64,000 bases of DNA, taken from NCBI RefSeq assembly GCF_000828055.2, contig NZ_CP010523.2, positions 3,968,001-4,032,000 of the forward strand, given 5' to 3'. A program made the translations under genes and the position numbers. The stretch's first letter is position 1, and every line of letters starts with the position of its first letter. This stretch comes from Klebsiella variicola (GTDB taxonomy: Bacteria; Pseudomonadota; Gammaproteobacteria; Enterobacterales; Enterobacteriaceae). Below are positions 33,819 through 43,155 of this stretch, in pieces. The notes under the pieces are model-generated. The model searched no databases. It saw only the letters and a list, made by a program, of their open reading frames with translations, and had not been told where the DNA came from.

Positions 33819-35924
33819 TTAATGCGCGCGCTTCGCCTGCGCGGTTATAGTTTGCGCATCGGCGGGCATCGCCTGGTACGGCGTCTCTTTCGCCGTCGGT
33901 TTATCCTCTTTCAGCGCCGCCAGCGCGGTTTTAATCGAGAACAGCGCCAGCACCACCACCACAATCATAAAGAAGATGGTCAGCCCGGCATCGAGACGGT
34001 TGTTAAACACCAGCTGCGCCAGCTGTGATTCGGTATATTGCGGCGGAATGTTGCCGCTGTCGATCATCGCCTGGAATTTATTGGCGATGGCCAGGAAACC
34101 GACTTTGGTATCCGGGCTAAACGACTTCTGCCAGCCGGCGGTCAGGGTACAAATCAGCAGCCAGCTTGTCGGCAGCAGCGCCACCCACGCGTAGCGCTGG
34201 CGTTTCATCTTGAACAGGACCACCGCGCAGAGCATCAGCGCCATCCCCGCCAGCATCTGGTTGGCGATACCGAACAGCGGCCACAGGGTGTTAATCCCGC
34301 CCAGCGGATCCACTACCCCCTGATGCAGGAAGTAGCCCCACGCCAGGACGCACAGCGCGGTCGCCAGCAGGTTGGCCGGCAGCGAACTGGTTTTTTTCAG
34401 CCCCGGGCTAATCACACCCAGCAGATCCTGCAGCATGAATCGCGCCGCACGGGTGCCGGCATCAACCGCCGTCAGGATAAACAGCGCCTCAAACAGAATG
34501 GCGAAGTGGTACCAGAACGAGACATCCATCAGCCCGCCCAGCGAGCCGTGCAGGATGTAGGCCATCCCCACCGCCAGGGTTGGCGCGCCGCCGGCGCGGG
34601 AGATAATCGACTGTTCGCCGACCTCACTGGCGATTTGATGCAGCGTATCAGGCGTAATGCTAAAGCCCCAGCCGCTCACCACCTGCGCCGCCGAGGCGAC
34701 CACATCGGTGGTTCCCGCCGGCGCCAGCACCGCCATCGGGCTGTTCATCGCGAAGTAGACGCCCGGGTCGATAATACAGGCCGCCACCAGCGCCATAATG
34801 GCGACGAAGGATTCCATCAACATGCCGCCGTAGCCGATAAAGCAGGCCTGCCCTTCGTTGGCCAACATTTTCGGCGTGGTGCCGGAGGAGATCAGCGCGT
34901 GGAAGCCGGAGACCGCGCCGCAGGCGATGGTGATAAACAGGAACGGGAACAGGTTGCCGCTCCACACCGGGCCGGTACCGTCGACGAACTTGGTCAGCGC
35001 CGGCATGGTCAGGGTCGGGCGCATAATCAGAATGCCAATCGCCAGCCCCACGATGGTGCCGATTTTCAGGAAGGTGGAGAGGTAGTCGCGCGGGGCCAGC
35101 AGCAGCCAGACCGGCAGTACCGCGGCGACAAAGCCGTAGCCCACCAGGATCCAGGTCAGCTGTACGCCGGTGTAATCAAACCACGGCGCCCAGGTCGGGC
35201 TTTCCGCCACCCAACCGCCGGAGATGATGGCGAACACCAGCATCACCAGGCCGATCACCGACACCTCGCCGATGCGCCCCGGGCGCAGGTAGCGAATATA
35301 GATACCCATAAAGATCGCCAGCGGGATGGTAAAGGCGACGGTGTATGTCCCCCACGGACTGTGGGTCAACGCTTTCACCACGATCATCGCCAGGACCGCG
35401 AGGATGATGACCATGATCATAAAGCAGGCCACCAGCGCCAGGACGCCAGCGGTTGGCCCCATCTCCTCTTTAACCAGTTCGCCAAGCGAGCGGCCATCGC
35501 GACGGGTCGAAACAAACAGCACCATAAAGTCCTGTACCGCCCCCGCCAGCACCACGCCGGCGAGGATCCAGATCATCCCCGGCAGGTAGCCCATCTGCGC
35601 GGCAAGCACCGGGCCCACCAGCGGCCCCGCGCCGGCAATGGCGGCAAAATGGTGACCGAACAGCACTTTTTTGTCGGTCGGAACATAATCGAGGCCGTCA
35701 TTATGTCGTACCGCCGGCGTCATCCGCGTCGGGTCAACGCCGAGAACGGTTTTGGCGATATACAGACCGTAGAAACGATATGCGATCAGATAAACGCAGA
35801 CCGCCGCGACGACAATCCACAGCGCATTTATCTGCTCACCCCGGTTTAAGGCGATATAGCCGAGGGCAAAGGCTCCGATCACGGAGAGCAGTGTCCAGAT
35901 AAGGTATTTCCCTGAATTATTCAT
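33819..35924 (-). CDS. cstA: carbon-starvation peptide/pyruvate transporter CstA
   Basis: Large inner-membrane protein of 701 aa with around sixteen hydrophobic spans, the length and pattern of E. coli CstA. CstA is induced on carbon starvation and takes up peptides and pyruvate. Recognisable blocks are FGHHFAAIAGAGPLVGPVLA, QDFMVLFVSTRRDGRSLG and the loop SSGTTPKMLANEGQACFIGYGGM. Transcribed leftwards, followed by ybdD. Its upstream region contains a plausible CRP site, in line with catabolite control in E. coli, and beyond this a 144-bp tandem repeat array separates it from the ent operon. Confidence 0.97.
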   Translation of the reverse strand: MNNSGKYLIWTLLSVIGAFALGYIALNRGEQINALWIVVAAVCVYLIAYRFYGLYIAKTVLGVDPTRMTPAVRHNDGLDYVPTDKKVLFGHHFAAIAGAGPLVGPVLAAQMGYLPGMIWILAGVVLAGAVQDFMVLFVSTRRDGRSLGELVKEEMGPTAGVLALVACFMIMVIILAVLAMIVVKALTHSPWGTYTVAFTIPLAIFMGIYIRYLRPGRIGEVSVIGLVMLVFAIISGGWVAESPTWAPWFDYTGVQLTWILVGYGFVAAVLPVWLLLAPRDYLSTFLKIGTIVGLAIGILIMRPTLTMPALTKFVDGTGPVWSGNLFPFLFITIACGAVSGFHALISSGTTPKMLANEGQACFIGYGGMLMESFVAIMALVAACIIDPGVYFAMNSPMAVLAPAGTTDVVASAAQVVSGWGFSITPDTLHQIASEVGEQSIISRAGGAPTLAVGMAYILHGSLGGLMDVSFWYHFAILFEALFILTAVDAGTRAARFMLQDLLGVISPGLKKTSSLPANLLATALCVLAWGYFLHQGVVDPLGGINTLWPLFGIANQMLAGMALMLCAVVLFKMKRQRYAWVALLPTSWLLICTLTAGWQKSFSPDTKVGFLAIANKFQAMIDSGNIPPQYTESQLAQLVFNNRLDAGLTIFFMIVVVVLALFSIKTALAALKEDKPTAKETPYQAMPADAQTITAQAKRAH

Positions 35925-36026
35925 TGTTGTGGTCCACCGGTAGGGTAATCAGGATGTTACATTTTGTTTCTAGATCACAACGCAGAATTTAACAACATCG
36001 AAACAGCGCAGATGCCGTACACCCAC

Positions 36027-36042
36027 AGAGATTTGTCTCACA
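36027..36042 (-). promoter_or_regulatory. possible CRP site upstream of cstA
   Basis: Read toward cstA the sequence is TGTGA-GACAAA-TCTCT, with a perfect first half-site and 3 of 5 in the second at the correct 6-bp spacing. It is about 110 bp before the cstA start. E. coli cstA is CRP-dependent, which supports the call, but the site is only moderate. Confidence 0.4.
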
Positions 36043-36106
36043 TTGCTAGCGAGATCACTTAAGGCAGGAAAATGAATGAAAGGATTACCGTGAACGGTGC
36101 CGTTTG

Positions 36107-36836
36107 TTTGTCGGGTGGCGGCTAACGCCTTACCCGACCTACAGATCCGTAGCCCGGCTAAGCGTAGCGCAAGCCGGGGAAATAGCAGCTTCCTGGTCCA
36201 TAAACCGTAGCCCTGCTAAGCGCAGCGCGAGCAGGGAAATTCCCGGATGGCGGCGCGCTGCGCCTTATCCGGGCTACTCATTGCGCCGATACGTAGCCCG
36301 GCTAAGCGTAGCGCAAGCCGGGGAAATAGCAGCTTCCTGGTCCATAAACCGTAGCCCTGCTAAGCGCAGCGCGAGCAGGGAAATTCCCGGATGGCGGCGC
36401 GCTGCGCCTTATCCCGGCTACCCATTGCGCCGATACGTAGCCCGGCTAAGCGTCGCGCAAGCCGGGGAAACAGCGGCTTCCTGGTCCAGAAACCGTAGCC
36501 CTGCTAAGCGCAGCGCGAGCAGGGAAATTCCCGGATGGCGGCGCGCTGCGCCTTATCCGGGCTACCCATTGCGCCGATACGTAGCCCGGCTAAGCGTAGC
36601 GCAAGCCGGGGAAACAGCGGCTTCCTGGTCCAGAAACCGTAGCCCTGCTAAGCGCAGCGCGAGCAGGGAAATTCCCGGATGGCGGCGCGCTGCGCCTTAT
36701 CCCGGCTACCCATTGCGCCGATACGTAGCCCGGCTAAGCGTAGCGCAAGCCGGGGAAATAGCAGCTTCCTGGTCCATAAACCGTAGCCCTGCTAAGCGTA
36801 GCGCAAGCCGGGGAAATAGCGGCTTCTTAGCCCAGC
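36107..36836. repeat. tandem array of a 144-bp composite palindromic (BIME-like) unit
   Basis: After a single REP palindrome (36107-36143), a unit beginning GTAGCCCGGCTAAGCG starts at 36149, 36293, 36437, 36581 and 36725, an exact period of 144 bp. Four units are complete, and the fifth is cut about 110 bp in, at the entH end. Each unit holds three palindromic parts: GTAGCCCGGC...GCAAGCCGGGG, GTAGCCCTGC...GCGAGCAGGG, and CCCGGATGGCGGCGCG...CCGGGCTAC. Copies differ at only a few bases. The array lies between the 3' end of entCEBAH and the cstA promoter and could insulate them. No gene is supported in it. Confidence 0.9.
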
Positions 36837-37240
36837 ACCGCGGTGCCCAGACGACAGGTGCAGCAGCGCCGCCCCTTCTCGTCATACACCACTATCTCCC
36901 AGCTCTGGCTCTGGCGGCCAAGATGCAGCGGTCGGCATTCGCCGCGCACTTTCCCGCTGGAGACCGGACGATGGTGGGTAGCGTTAAGCTCGGTGCCCAC
37001 CACGCACTGCCCTTCTTCGGTCATCAGCCAACCGGCCATCGAGCCCAGCGTCTCCGCCAGCGCCGCGGAGGCGCCGCCGTGCAGCAGACCAAACGGCTGA
37101 TGGGTGCGCGCATCCACCGGCATCTCCGCCTCCAGCAGCCCCGCTTCCAGTCGGGTGTAGATGATGCCAAGATGCGCCACCATGGTGTTTTCGCTGCTGG
37201 CGTTCAGCGCCGCCAGCGTGAGCTCTCGCTTCCAGGCCAT
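36827..37240 (-). CDS. entH: proofreading thioesterase EntH
   Basis: Hotdog-fold thioesterase (YbdB) of 137 aa. It clears wrongly loaded acyl groups from the aryl carrier domain of EntB and the NRPS EntF. The hotdog helix motif is [21 protein letters not shown], containing the expected catalytic Glu. Last gene of the Fur-controlled entCEBAH operon. Its start abuts the entA stop with no gap, and its end runs into the truncated fifth unit of the 144-bp repeat array. Confidence 0.96.
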   Translation of the reverse strand: MAWKRELTLAALNASSENTMVAHLGIIYTRLEAGLLEAEMPVDARTHQPFGLLHGGASAALAETLGSMAGWLMTEEGQCVVGTELNATHHRPVSSGKVRGECRPLHLGRQSQSWEIVVYDEKGRRCCTCRLGTAVLG

Positions 37241-37996
37241 TTACGCCCCCAGCGTCGAGCCGCCATCGACCACAATATCCTGCAGCGTAATATGGCTGGC
37301 GTGAGAAGAGGCGAGGAACAGAATGGTATTGGCGATCTCCTGCGGGCGGGCGATTTTGCCCAGCGGGATGCCCAGCTTAAACTGCTCGCCGAAGCCGCGG
37401 ATCCGCTGCTGCTCGGCATCGTCGCTGACCCACAGGGTGCGCTGCATATCGGTGTCGGTGGAGCCCGGCGACACGAGGTTGCAGCGCACGCCGCTGCCTG
37501 CCAGCTCAAGGCCAACGGTTAACGCCAGGCTTTTCAGCGCCGCTTTCGAGGCGCCATAGGCGCTCATGCCGATACGCGGCGTATGCGCGGCATCGGAGGC
37601 GACGGTGACGATCGCCCCGCCCCGCTGACGGCGGAACTGGGCCATCGTCTGCTGAAACAGATTAAACGCGCCGCCAACGTTGACCGCGAAGGTTTGCTGC
37701 CAGTCTTCCGCGCTCAGCTGGTCGGTGGCGCCCATGCGCAGGATCCCGGCGGCGTTCACCAGCACGTCCAGTCGTTCGATGTTGTTGAGCAGCCGCGCGC
37801 ACACGTCGCGTACCTGGTCGGCATCGGCGACATCGAGCATTTCGGTGGCAAACGGATAACCTGCGCCGTCAAAGGCAAGGTCGAAACCGGTGACGTTAGC
37901 CCCGGCCTCGACGAAAGCCAGCGCGGTGGCATAGCCAATCCCTTTACCTGCGCCGGTCACCCACACGGTCTGACCGTTGAAATCCAGCGCCGCCAT
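37241..37996 (-). CDS. entA: 2,3-dihydro-2,3-dihydroxybenzoate dehydrogenase
   Basis: SDR enzyme of 251 aa that oxidises 2,3-dihydro-2,3-dihydroxybenzoate to 2,3-dihydroxybenzoate (DHB) with NAD. Visible motifs are the TGAGKGIGYATA nucleotide site, VNAAGILRMG, and the catalytic YGASKAALKSL. It overlaps the entB stop by one base. The C-terminal HITLQDIVVDGGSTLGA matches the E. coli protein closely. Confidence 0.98.
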   Translation of the reverse strand: MAALDFNGQTVWVTGAGKGIGYATALAFVEAGANVTGFDLAFDGAGYPFATEMLDVADADQVRDVCARLLNNIERLDVLVNAAGILRMGATDQLSAEDWQQTFAVNVGGAFNLFQQTMAQFRRQRGGAIVTVASDAAHTPRIGMSAYGASKAALKSLALTVGLELAGSGVRCNLVSPGSTDTDMQRTLWVSDDAEQQRIRGFGEQFKLGIPLGKIARPQEIANTILFLASSHASHITLQDIVVDGGSTLGA

Positions 37997-38847
37997 TATT
38001 TCACCTCACGGGAGAGCAGCGCCCACCAGGCGTCGATGGTCGGGTTCTTCGCCAGCATCACGAAGTCGATATCGCCGTGCACTTTGCGCCAGCGGGCGGC
38101 CAGGGCCATCATCCGCACCGAATCCAGACCGTAGTCGATCAGATTTTCATCATCCAGCGGTTCGTCGGATTCGTCGAGCAGCGGCAGGATCAGCGCGCGC
38201 AGCGCCGCTTTGGAGGCCGGCAGCGGCAGCAGCTCTTCGGTCATCACCACGCGGCCGGAGCGGCCGGCGACGTATTTCAGCGCCATCAGGTGCTCTTCAC
38301 GGCTGAAGTCCGCCAGCGCGTCGGCGACAAAGAACGGTTTGATATCGCGCATGAAAGCATCGGTGGCGGTGGTCATGCAGCCGATATGAGCATAAACGCC
38401 AGTGATGATTAGCTGGTCGCGGCCGGTCTCTTTCAACATCTCCTCCAGCGACGAGCGATGAAACGCGCTGTAGCGCCATTTCACCAGCACCGTATCCTGC
38501 TCATCCGGCGCCAGCGCGGCAATCACCTGCTGCTGCTCCGGCGAGCGGGTCAGGCCCGGCCCCCACATATCATTCAGCAACGCGCGATCTTCATCACTCT
38601 GCTCTTTCGGCTGGGCGGTGTAGTACACCGGAATGCCGTTCTGTTTGCAGAAGTCGCGCAGGGCGGCGATATTGGCCACCACTTTCTCCATCATCGCGCT
38701 GTTTTCGCCCCAGAAGTTGAGGAAATACTCCTGCATATCGTGGATCAGCAGCGCGGCGCGCGACGGCTCAAAGGCCCAGTTGACTTTGTTCGCCGGGATA
38801 TCGCTGGCTTCCGGCAGCGCATATGCCTGTAATTTAGGGATTGCCAT
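37996..38847 (-). CDS. entB: isochorismatase / aryl carrier protein EntB
   Basis: Bifunctional protein of 283 aa. The N-terminal isochorismatase domain (RAALLIHDMQEYFL with the catalytic Asp, and ITGVYAHIGCMTTATDAF) makes 2,3-dihydro-2,3-dihydroxybenzoate from isochorismate. The C-terminal aryl carrier domain holds the phosphopantetheine site LIDYGLDSVRMM, with Ser243. EntD, encoded at 55.2 kb, arms this serine and EntE loads it with DHB. It follows entE by 13 bp. Confidence 0.98.
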   Translation of the reverse strand: MAIPKLQAYALPEASDIPANKVNWAFEPSRAALLIHDMQEYFLNFWGENSAMMEKVVANIAALRDFCKQNGIPVYYTAQPKEQSDEDRALLNDMWGPGLTRSPEQQQVIAALAPDEQDTVLVKWRYSAFHRSSLEEMLKETGRDQLIITGVYAHIGCMTTATDAFMRDIKPFFVADALADFSREEHLMALKYVAGRSGRVVMTEELLPLPASKAALRALILPLLDESDEPLDDENLIDYGLDSVRMMALAARWRKVHGDIDFVMLAKNPTIDAWWALLSREVK

Positions 38848-38860
38848 TCTCTGTTCTCCT

Positions 38861-40468
38861 TCAGCCCAGCTTGCCTTCGGCCAGCCACTGACGTAATTGT
38901 TTTTTATCGACTTTGCCCACCGGCGTCAGCGGCAGCGCGGCAACGCACTCCACGCGATCCGGCAGTTTAAATTCAGCCACCCCCTGCTCGCGCAGGAAGC
39001 GGCGCACCGCGACGGCGCGCAGCGGCGAGGTCACCACCAGATAAGCGCAGCTTTTCTCGCCCAGCAGGTTGTCTTCGATGCTGACCAGCGCGGCGTGGAT
39101 CACCGCCTCATGGCGCAGCAGCAGGTTTTCGATCTCTTCAGCGGCGATCTTCTCGCCGCCGCGGTTGATCTGATCTTTTTCCCGGCCCTGGACGGTGATA
39201 TACCCGTCTTCATCGATCGAAATCAGATCGCCGGAGCAGTAAAACCCGTCAGCGTCAAAGGCTTCCGCGTTATGCTGCGGGCTGTTGTAGTAGCCGCGGA
39301 AGGTGTACGGCCCGCGGGTCATCAGGCGACCCACTTCGCCGCGCGGCAGCGGGTTGCCGTCGGCATCCGCTACCCACACTTCATCGTCCGGGCACATCGG
39401 GCAGCCCTGGGTATGGATGATCCGCTCCGGGCTGTCGTTAAGGCGGGTGTAATTCACCAGCCCCTCCGCCATGCCGAACACCTGCTGCAGCTGGCAGCCG
39501 ATTTCCTCCGGAATGCGCGCGGCGAGGGTCGCCGACAGGCGCGCGCCGCCGACCTGCAGCAGCTCCAGCGATTGCAGTTGCGCATTGCTGCCCCATTCAT
39601 GGATCGCCTGCAGCCACAGGCTGACCGCCGGCGGCACCAGCGAGGCAACGTTGATCTGATGTTGTTCAATCAGCGGGAAACAGAGGGTGGCGCTCGGGTC
39701 GGCGGCGAGGATCACCCGCCCGCCGGCGAGGAAGACGCCGAGCGAACCCGGGGAACTCATCGCATAGTTATGCGCCGCCGGCAGCGCGTTGAGGTAGCGC
39801 GTCTCAGCGTTGATCCCGCAGATCTCATTGCTGCGGCGGATGCTGTAGTCGTAATCGTTATGGGTGCGCGGGATCAGCTTCGGCGTCCCGGTGCTGCCGC
39901 CGGAGAGCTGGAAAAAGGCCACTTCGTCGGCAGGGGTTGGATTGGCGACAAAGTTATCCGCCGGGCGATTAATCTCCGTCGCCAGATCGCGCTCGCCGCC
40001 GTCGTTACGCAACAGTGCGACGCGCAGGGAAGGATGCTCAGCGATAAACGCATGGAGGAAGCTATCGTCAGCAAACAGCGCGTGCTCGCGATCGGCAATC
40101 AGCAGCGCCGGTTTAATCTGCGCGGCGTAGGCGTTAAGCTCGCTGCGCTGATGGCTGAACAGCGCGTTCACTGGCGCGACGCCGATGCGCAGCAGCGCAA
40201 AGAAGGTGATGTAAAACTCGGCGACGTTGCCCAACTGCACCAGCGCGGTTTCCCCGCGCTTCAGTCCCTGGCGCTGCAGCGAGCAGGCAAGGTTGTCCAC
40301 CAGCTGATTAAACTGGCGGTAGCTAATCTGCCGTTCGCCATCGATAATCGCCACGGCGTCGTTTTCCGCGTGACGGGTGATCAGATTGGTTAACGGCAGA
40401 TCCTGCCAGTAGCCTTTTTGACGATAGCGGGCCGCAAACTCTTCCGGCCAACGGGTAAATGCAATCAT
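38861..40468 (-). CDS. entE: 2,3-dihydroxybenzoate-AMP ligase
   Basis: Stand-alone adenylation enzyme of 535 aa that activates DHB as the acyl-adenylate and transfers it to the carrier domain of EntB. Core motifs are [22 protein letters not shown] (A3), [15 protein letters not shown] (A5), [16 protein letters not shown] (A7) and [15 protein letters not shown] (A8), with the catalytic Lys in [11 protein letters not shown] (A10). It is 9 bp after entC and is part of the Fur-regulated operon. Confidence 0.98.
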   Translation of the reverse strand: MIAFTRWPEEFAARYRQKGYWQDLPLTNLITRHAENDAVAIIDGERQISYRQFNQLVDNLACSLQRQGLKRGETALVQLGNVAEFYITFFALLRIGVAPVNALFSHQRSELNAYAAQIKPALLIADREHALFADDSFLHAFIAEHPSLRVALLRNDGGERDLATEINRPADNFVANPTPADEVAFFQLSGGSTGTPKLIPRTHNDYDYSIRRSNEICGINAETRYLNALPAAHNYAMSSPGSLGVFLAGGRVILAADPSATLCFPLIEQHQINVASLVPPAVSLWLQAIHEWGSNAQLQSLELLQVGGARLSATLAARIPEEIGCQLQQVFGMAEGLVNYTRLNDSPERIIHTQGCPMCPDDEVWVADADGNPLPRGEVGRLMTRGPYTFRGYYNSPQHNAEAFDADGFYCSGDLISIDEDGYITVQGREKDQINRGGEKIAAEEIENLLLRHEAVIHAALVSIEDNLLGEKSCAYLVVTSPLRAVAVRRFLREQGVAEFKLPDRVECVAALPLTPVGKVDKKQLRQWLAEGKLG

Positions 40469-40477
40469 CCTTGCCTC

Positions 40478-41653
40478 TTAATTCAAGCCAAATACGTTAA
40501 GCATGGTGGTCAGTTTGACGCCGGTTTCGCGCCATTCGCCCAGCGGCGAGGAGGCCGGAACGATGCCCGCGCCGGCAAACAGGCGCAGCGTACGCTGCTG
40601 CAGACGCGCGCAGCGGATGGTCACCACCCATTCGCCGTTGCCTTCATCGTCACACCAGCCGACGATGCCGCCGAACAGCTGACGGTCGAAGGGTTCCAGT
40701 TCGGCAATCAGGCGCTTCGCCACCTGGTGTGGGAAGCCGCTCAGCGCCGGGGTCGGGTGCAGCAGACAGGCCAGCGACATGGCGTTTTCTTGCGCCAGCG
40801 CGGTGCCTTCGATTGGTGTTGCCAGGTGCCAGAGCGTTGGGGTGGTAATCAACTGCGGCGATGCCGGCAGCGACAGCTGGCTGCTGCGCGGGCCCAGCAC
40901 GCTCTTCATCGCCTGGGTCACCAGCTCGTGCTCGTGGCGATCTTTGCCGGATGCCAGCAGCCTGTTGCCCGCTTCCCGGTCCAGCACATCGTCCGGTTGA
41001 CGACGGGCGGAGCCAGCCAGCGGCAATGAGCTGAAGCGCGGCCCGTCTTTACGCAGCAGCAGCTCCGGGCTGGCGCCCAGCAGCACGCCGCCGTCGGAGA
41101 GCGGCACATGGAAGTTAAAGCTCGCCGGGTTCTGGGCGATCAGTCGCTCCATCAGCGCGCCGCTATCGACGCGGTCGCGGGTGGTAATATCGATAAGCCT
41201 TGAGAGCACCACCTTGTCCACTTCCGGGGTGGCGGTCAGCGCGGCAGCGCGTTCCACCATGGCTAAAAACGCGTCCTGCTCCGGGATCTCCCGGCGCTCC
41301 ACCACTTCCATTGCCTCCAGCGGCGCGGCGTAGCGGGCGGAACGCTGTTTTTCCGGGCGAGAGAACGCTTCCCAGCGCTCGGGGATATAGAGCTCGGAAG
41401 GCTGACAGGTGTCGAACGGGATAGCCCCCACCATCACCGGCTTGCGGATCCCCGCCGCGCGGGCCTCGGCAAAAGCGGCGGCCATCTGCTGCTGGAACTC
41501 GCCGTTCAGCGCATCGCCGCCGACAGCGGGCTGTGAGAAGCGGCGGAAGCAGCCGGAGGTGCTAAAACTGCGGTACGGCGACATAAAGAAGAAGCTGTCC
41601 GGAGACAGGGTCTGGGTGTGTTTCTGTACATCCTCAGCCAGTGACGTTTCCAT
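40478..41653 (-). CDS. entC: isochorismate synthase
   Basis: Chorismate-utilising enzyme of 391 aa, the same length as in E. coli. It converts chorismate to isochorismate, the entry to DHB synthesis. I placed the start at METSLAEDV (41653), which matches the E. coli N terminus, rather than four codons upstream. Conserved blocks include VDKVVLSRLIDI, GASPELLLRKDG, PLAGSARRQP, HATPIEG-like LWHLATPIEG, and LFAGAGIVPASSP near the end. First gene of entCEBAH and divergent from fepB. A Fur-box-like sequence lies 29-47 bp upstream. Confidence 0.98.
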   Translation of the reverse strand: METSLAEDVQKHTQTLSPDSFFFMSPYRSFSTSGCFRRFSQPAVGGDALNGEFQQQMAAAFAEARAAGIRKPVMVGAIPFDTCQPSELYIPERWEAFSRPEKQRSARYAAPLEAMEVVERREIPEQDAFLAMVERAAALTATPEVDKVVLSRLIDITTRDRVDSGALMERLIAQNPASFNFHVPLSDGGVLLGASPELLLRKDGPRFSSLPLAGSARRQPDDVLDREAGNRLLASGKDRHEHELVTQAMKSVLGPRSSQLSLPASPQLITTPTLWHLATPIEGTALAQENAMSLACLLHPTPALSGFPHQVAKRLIAELEPFDRQLFGGIVGWCDDEGNGEWVVTIRCARLQQRTLRLFAGAGIVPASSPLGEWRETGVKLTTMLNVFGLN

Positions 41654-41681
41654 ATCATCCTCCAAAAACGATAAATATATT

Positions 41682-41700
41682 ACGAATAATTATCATTTGT
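41682..41700. promoter_or_regulatory. Fur box between entC and fepB
   Basis: Read from the entC side the 19-mer ACAAATGATAATTATTCGT matches the Fur consensus at 12 of 19 positions, including the central AATGATAAT core. It sits in the 187-bp divergent region, as expected for iron-repressed ent and fep genes. Confidence 0.7.
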
Positions 41701-41840
41701 ATTTTGGTTGGCTAACCTAAAAGGTATTGCCCGCCATGTCAACCGCGTTACGTCATTGCGCGCCACTTTGGCTTGCATCCTGCTGACGCAAAGTTGAAAA
41801 TGAGACGCATTTATTACCTTTCGAATCAGGATGCGATGAC

Positions 41841-42800
41841 GTGAACTTCTTTTCTTTCTGCCGCCGCGGTGCGCTGACCGGCATGCTGTTGCTTTTAGGA
41901 ATTACCTCAGCCCAGGCGGCGGACTGGCCGCGCCAGGTCACCGACAACTACGGGACACACACCCTGCCAAGCCAGCCGCTGCGCATTGTCTCCACCAGCG
42001 TGACCCTCACCGGCTCGCTGTTGGCGATTGACGCCCCGGTGGTCGCCAGCGGCGCCACCACGCCGAACAACCGCGTCGCCGATAGTCAGGGCTTTCTGCG
42101 CCAGTGGAGCGAGGTCGCCAAAGCCCGCAAGCTGGCGCGGCTGTACATCGGCGAACCAAGCGCGGAAGCGGTGGCCGCCCAGATGCCGGATCTGATCCTG
42201 GTGAGCGCCACCGGCGGCGACTCTGCCCTGCCGCTGTACGATCAGCTCAAAACGATCGCTCCGACGCTGGTCATCAACTATGACGATAAAAGCTGGCAAA
42301 CCTTGCTCACCCAACTGGGGCAGATCACCGGCCATGAGCAGCAGGCCAGCGCGCGCATAGCCGACTTCAATAAACAGCTCGTTTCGTTAAAAGAAAAAAT
42401 GAAACTGCCGCCGCAGCCGGTGACCGCCCTGGTCTATACCGCCGCCGCGCACAGCGCCAATATCTGGACGCCGGCATCGGCCCAGGGGCAGATGCTCGAA
42501 CAGCTGGGCTTTAGCCTGGCGACGCTGCCGGGCGGCCTGCCCGCCAGCCATAGCCAGGGTAAACGCCACGATATCGTGCAGCTGGGCGGGGAGAACCTCG
42601 CGGCCGGTCTGAACGGCCAGAGCCTGTTCCTGTTCGCCGGCGACCAGAAAGATGCGGATGCCATCTACGCCAACCCGCTGCTGGCGCATCTCCCGGCGGT
42701 CGCAGGCAAACGCGTCTACCCGCTGGGCACCGAGACCTTCCGTCTTGACTACTACAGCGCCCTGCTGGTGCTCCAGCGTCTCTCCAGCCTGTTCGGCTAA
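41841..42800 (+). CDS. fepB: periplasmic ferric-enterobactin-binding protein
   Basis: Binding protein of 319 aa with a GTG start (41841) and a signal peptide with twin Arg before a hydrophobic stretch, ending SAQAADW. It receives ferric enterobactin from FepA and passes it to the FepDGC importer. Family marks are [40 protein letters not shown] and the C-terminal [24 protein letters not shown]. Divergent from entC. An in-frame ATG is not available nearby, so GTG is the best start. Confidence 0.96.
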   Translation: MNFFSFCRRGALTGMLLLLGITSAQAADWPRQVTDNYGTHTLPSQPLRIVSTSVTLTGSLLAIDAPVVASGATTPNNRVADSQGFLRQWSEVAKARKLARLYIGEPSAEAVAAQMPDLILVSATGGDSALPLYDQLKTIAPTLVINYDDKSWQTLLTQLGQITGHEQQASARIADFNKQLVSLKEKMKLPPQPVTALVYTAAAHSANIWTPASAQGQMLEQLGFSLATLPGGLPASHSQGKRHDIVQLGGENLAAGLNGQSLFLFAGDQKDADAIYANPLLAHLPAVAGKRVYPLGTETFRLDYYSALLVLQRLSSLFG

Positions 42801-43155
42801 CGCGGGCCGTGCCATCAGGACGGGTACGTAACCTGAACTCTTTGCCGGGCGGCGCTCCGCTTGCCCGGCCTACAATACCCGAGACCGTAGGCCCGGTAAG
42901 GCGCAGCCGCCACCGGGCATCAGGACGGGAACGCGGCCTGAACTCTTTGCCGGGCGGCGCTGCGCTTGCCCGGCCTACAATGCCAGAGTCCCCCAGGCCA
43001 GACCGTAGGCCCGGTAAGGCGCAGCCGCCACCGGGCATCAGGACGGGTACGCAACCTGAACTCTTTGCCGGGCGACGCGGCGCTTGCGCCGGCCTACAAT
43101 GCCCGAGACTGTAGGCCCGGTAAGGCGTAGCCGCCACCGGGCAATCGCACCCTAC
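42801..43155. repeat. BIME array between convergent fepB and entS
   Basis: The whole 355-bp gap consists of REP palindromes. A motif ATCAGGACGGG followed by CCTGAACTCTTTGCCGGGCG begins at 42814, 42919 and 43037. Each is followed by a TTGCCCGGCCTACA-type half, and the last two pairs are separated by GTAGGCCCGGTAAGGCG...CCGCCACCGGGC halves. No gene or T-run terminator is seen. The array probably forms the 3' ends of both transcripts. Confidence 0.85.

Noticed and set aside
36149-36836. Regularly spaced repeats that could suggest a CRISPR array
   Set aside because: The whole 144-bp unit is repeated with no variable spacers, the unit is far longer than a CRISPR repeat, and no cas genes are nearby.
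36104-37522. A long plus-strand frame of 472 codons with a repeated 48-residue unit resembling a repeat protein
   Set aside because: The DNA period of 144 bp is divisible by three, so any stop-free frame stays open. The DNA is a palindromic repeat array, and the frame then runs antisense through entH and entA, which are certain genes.
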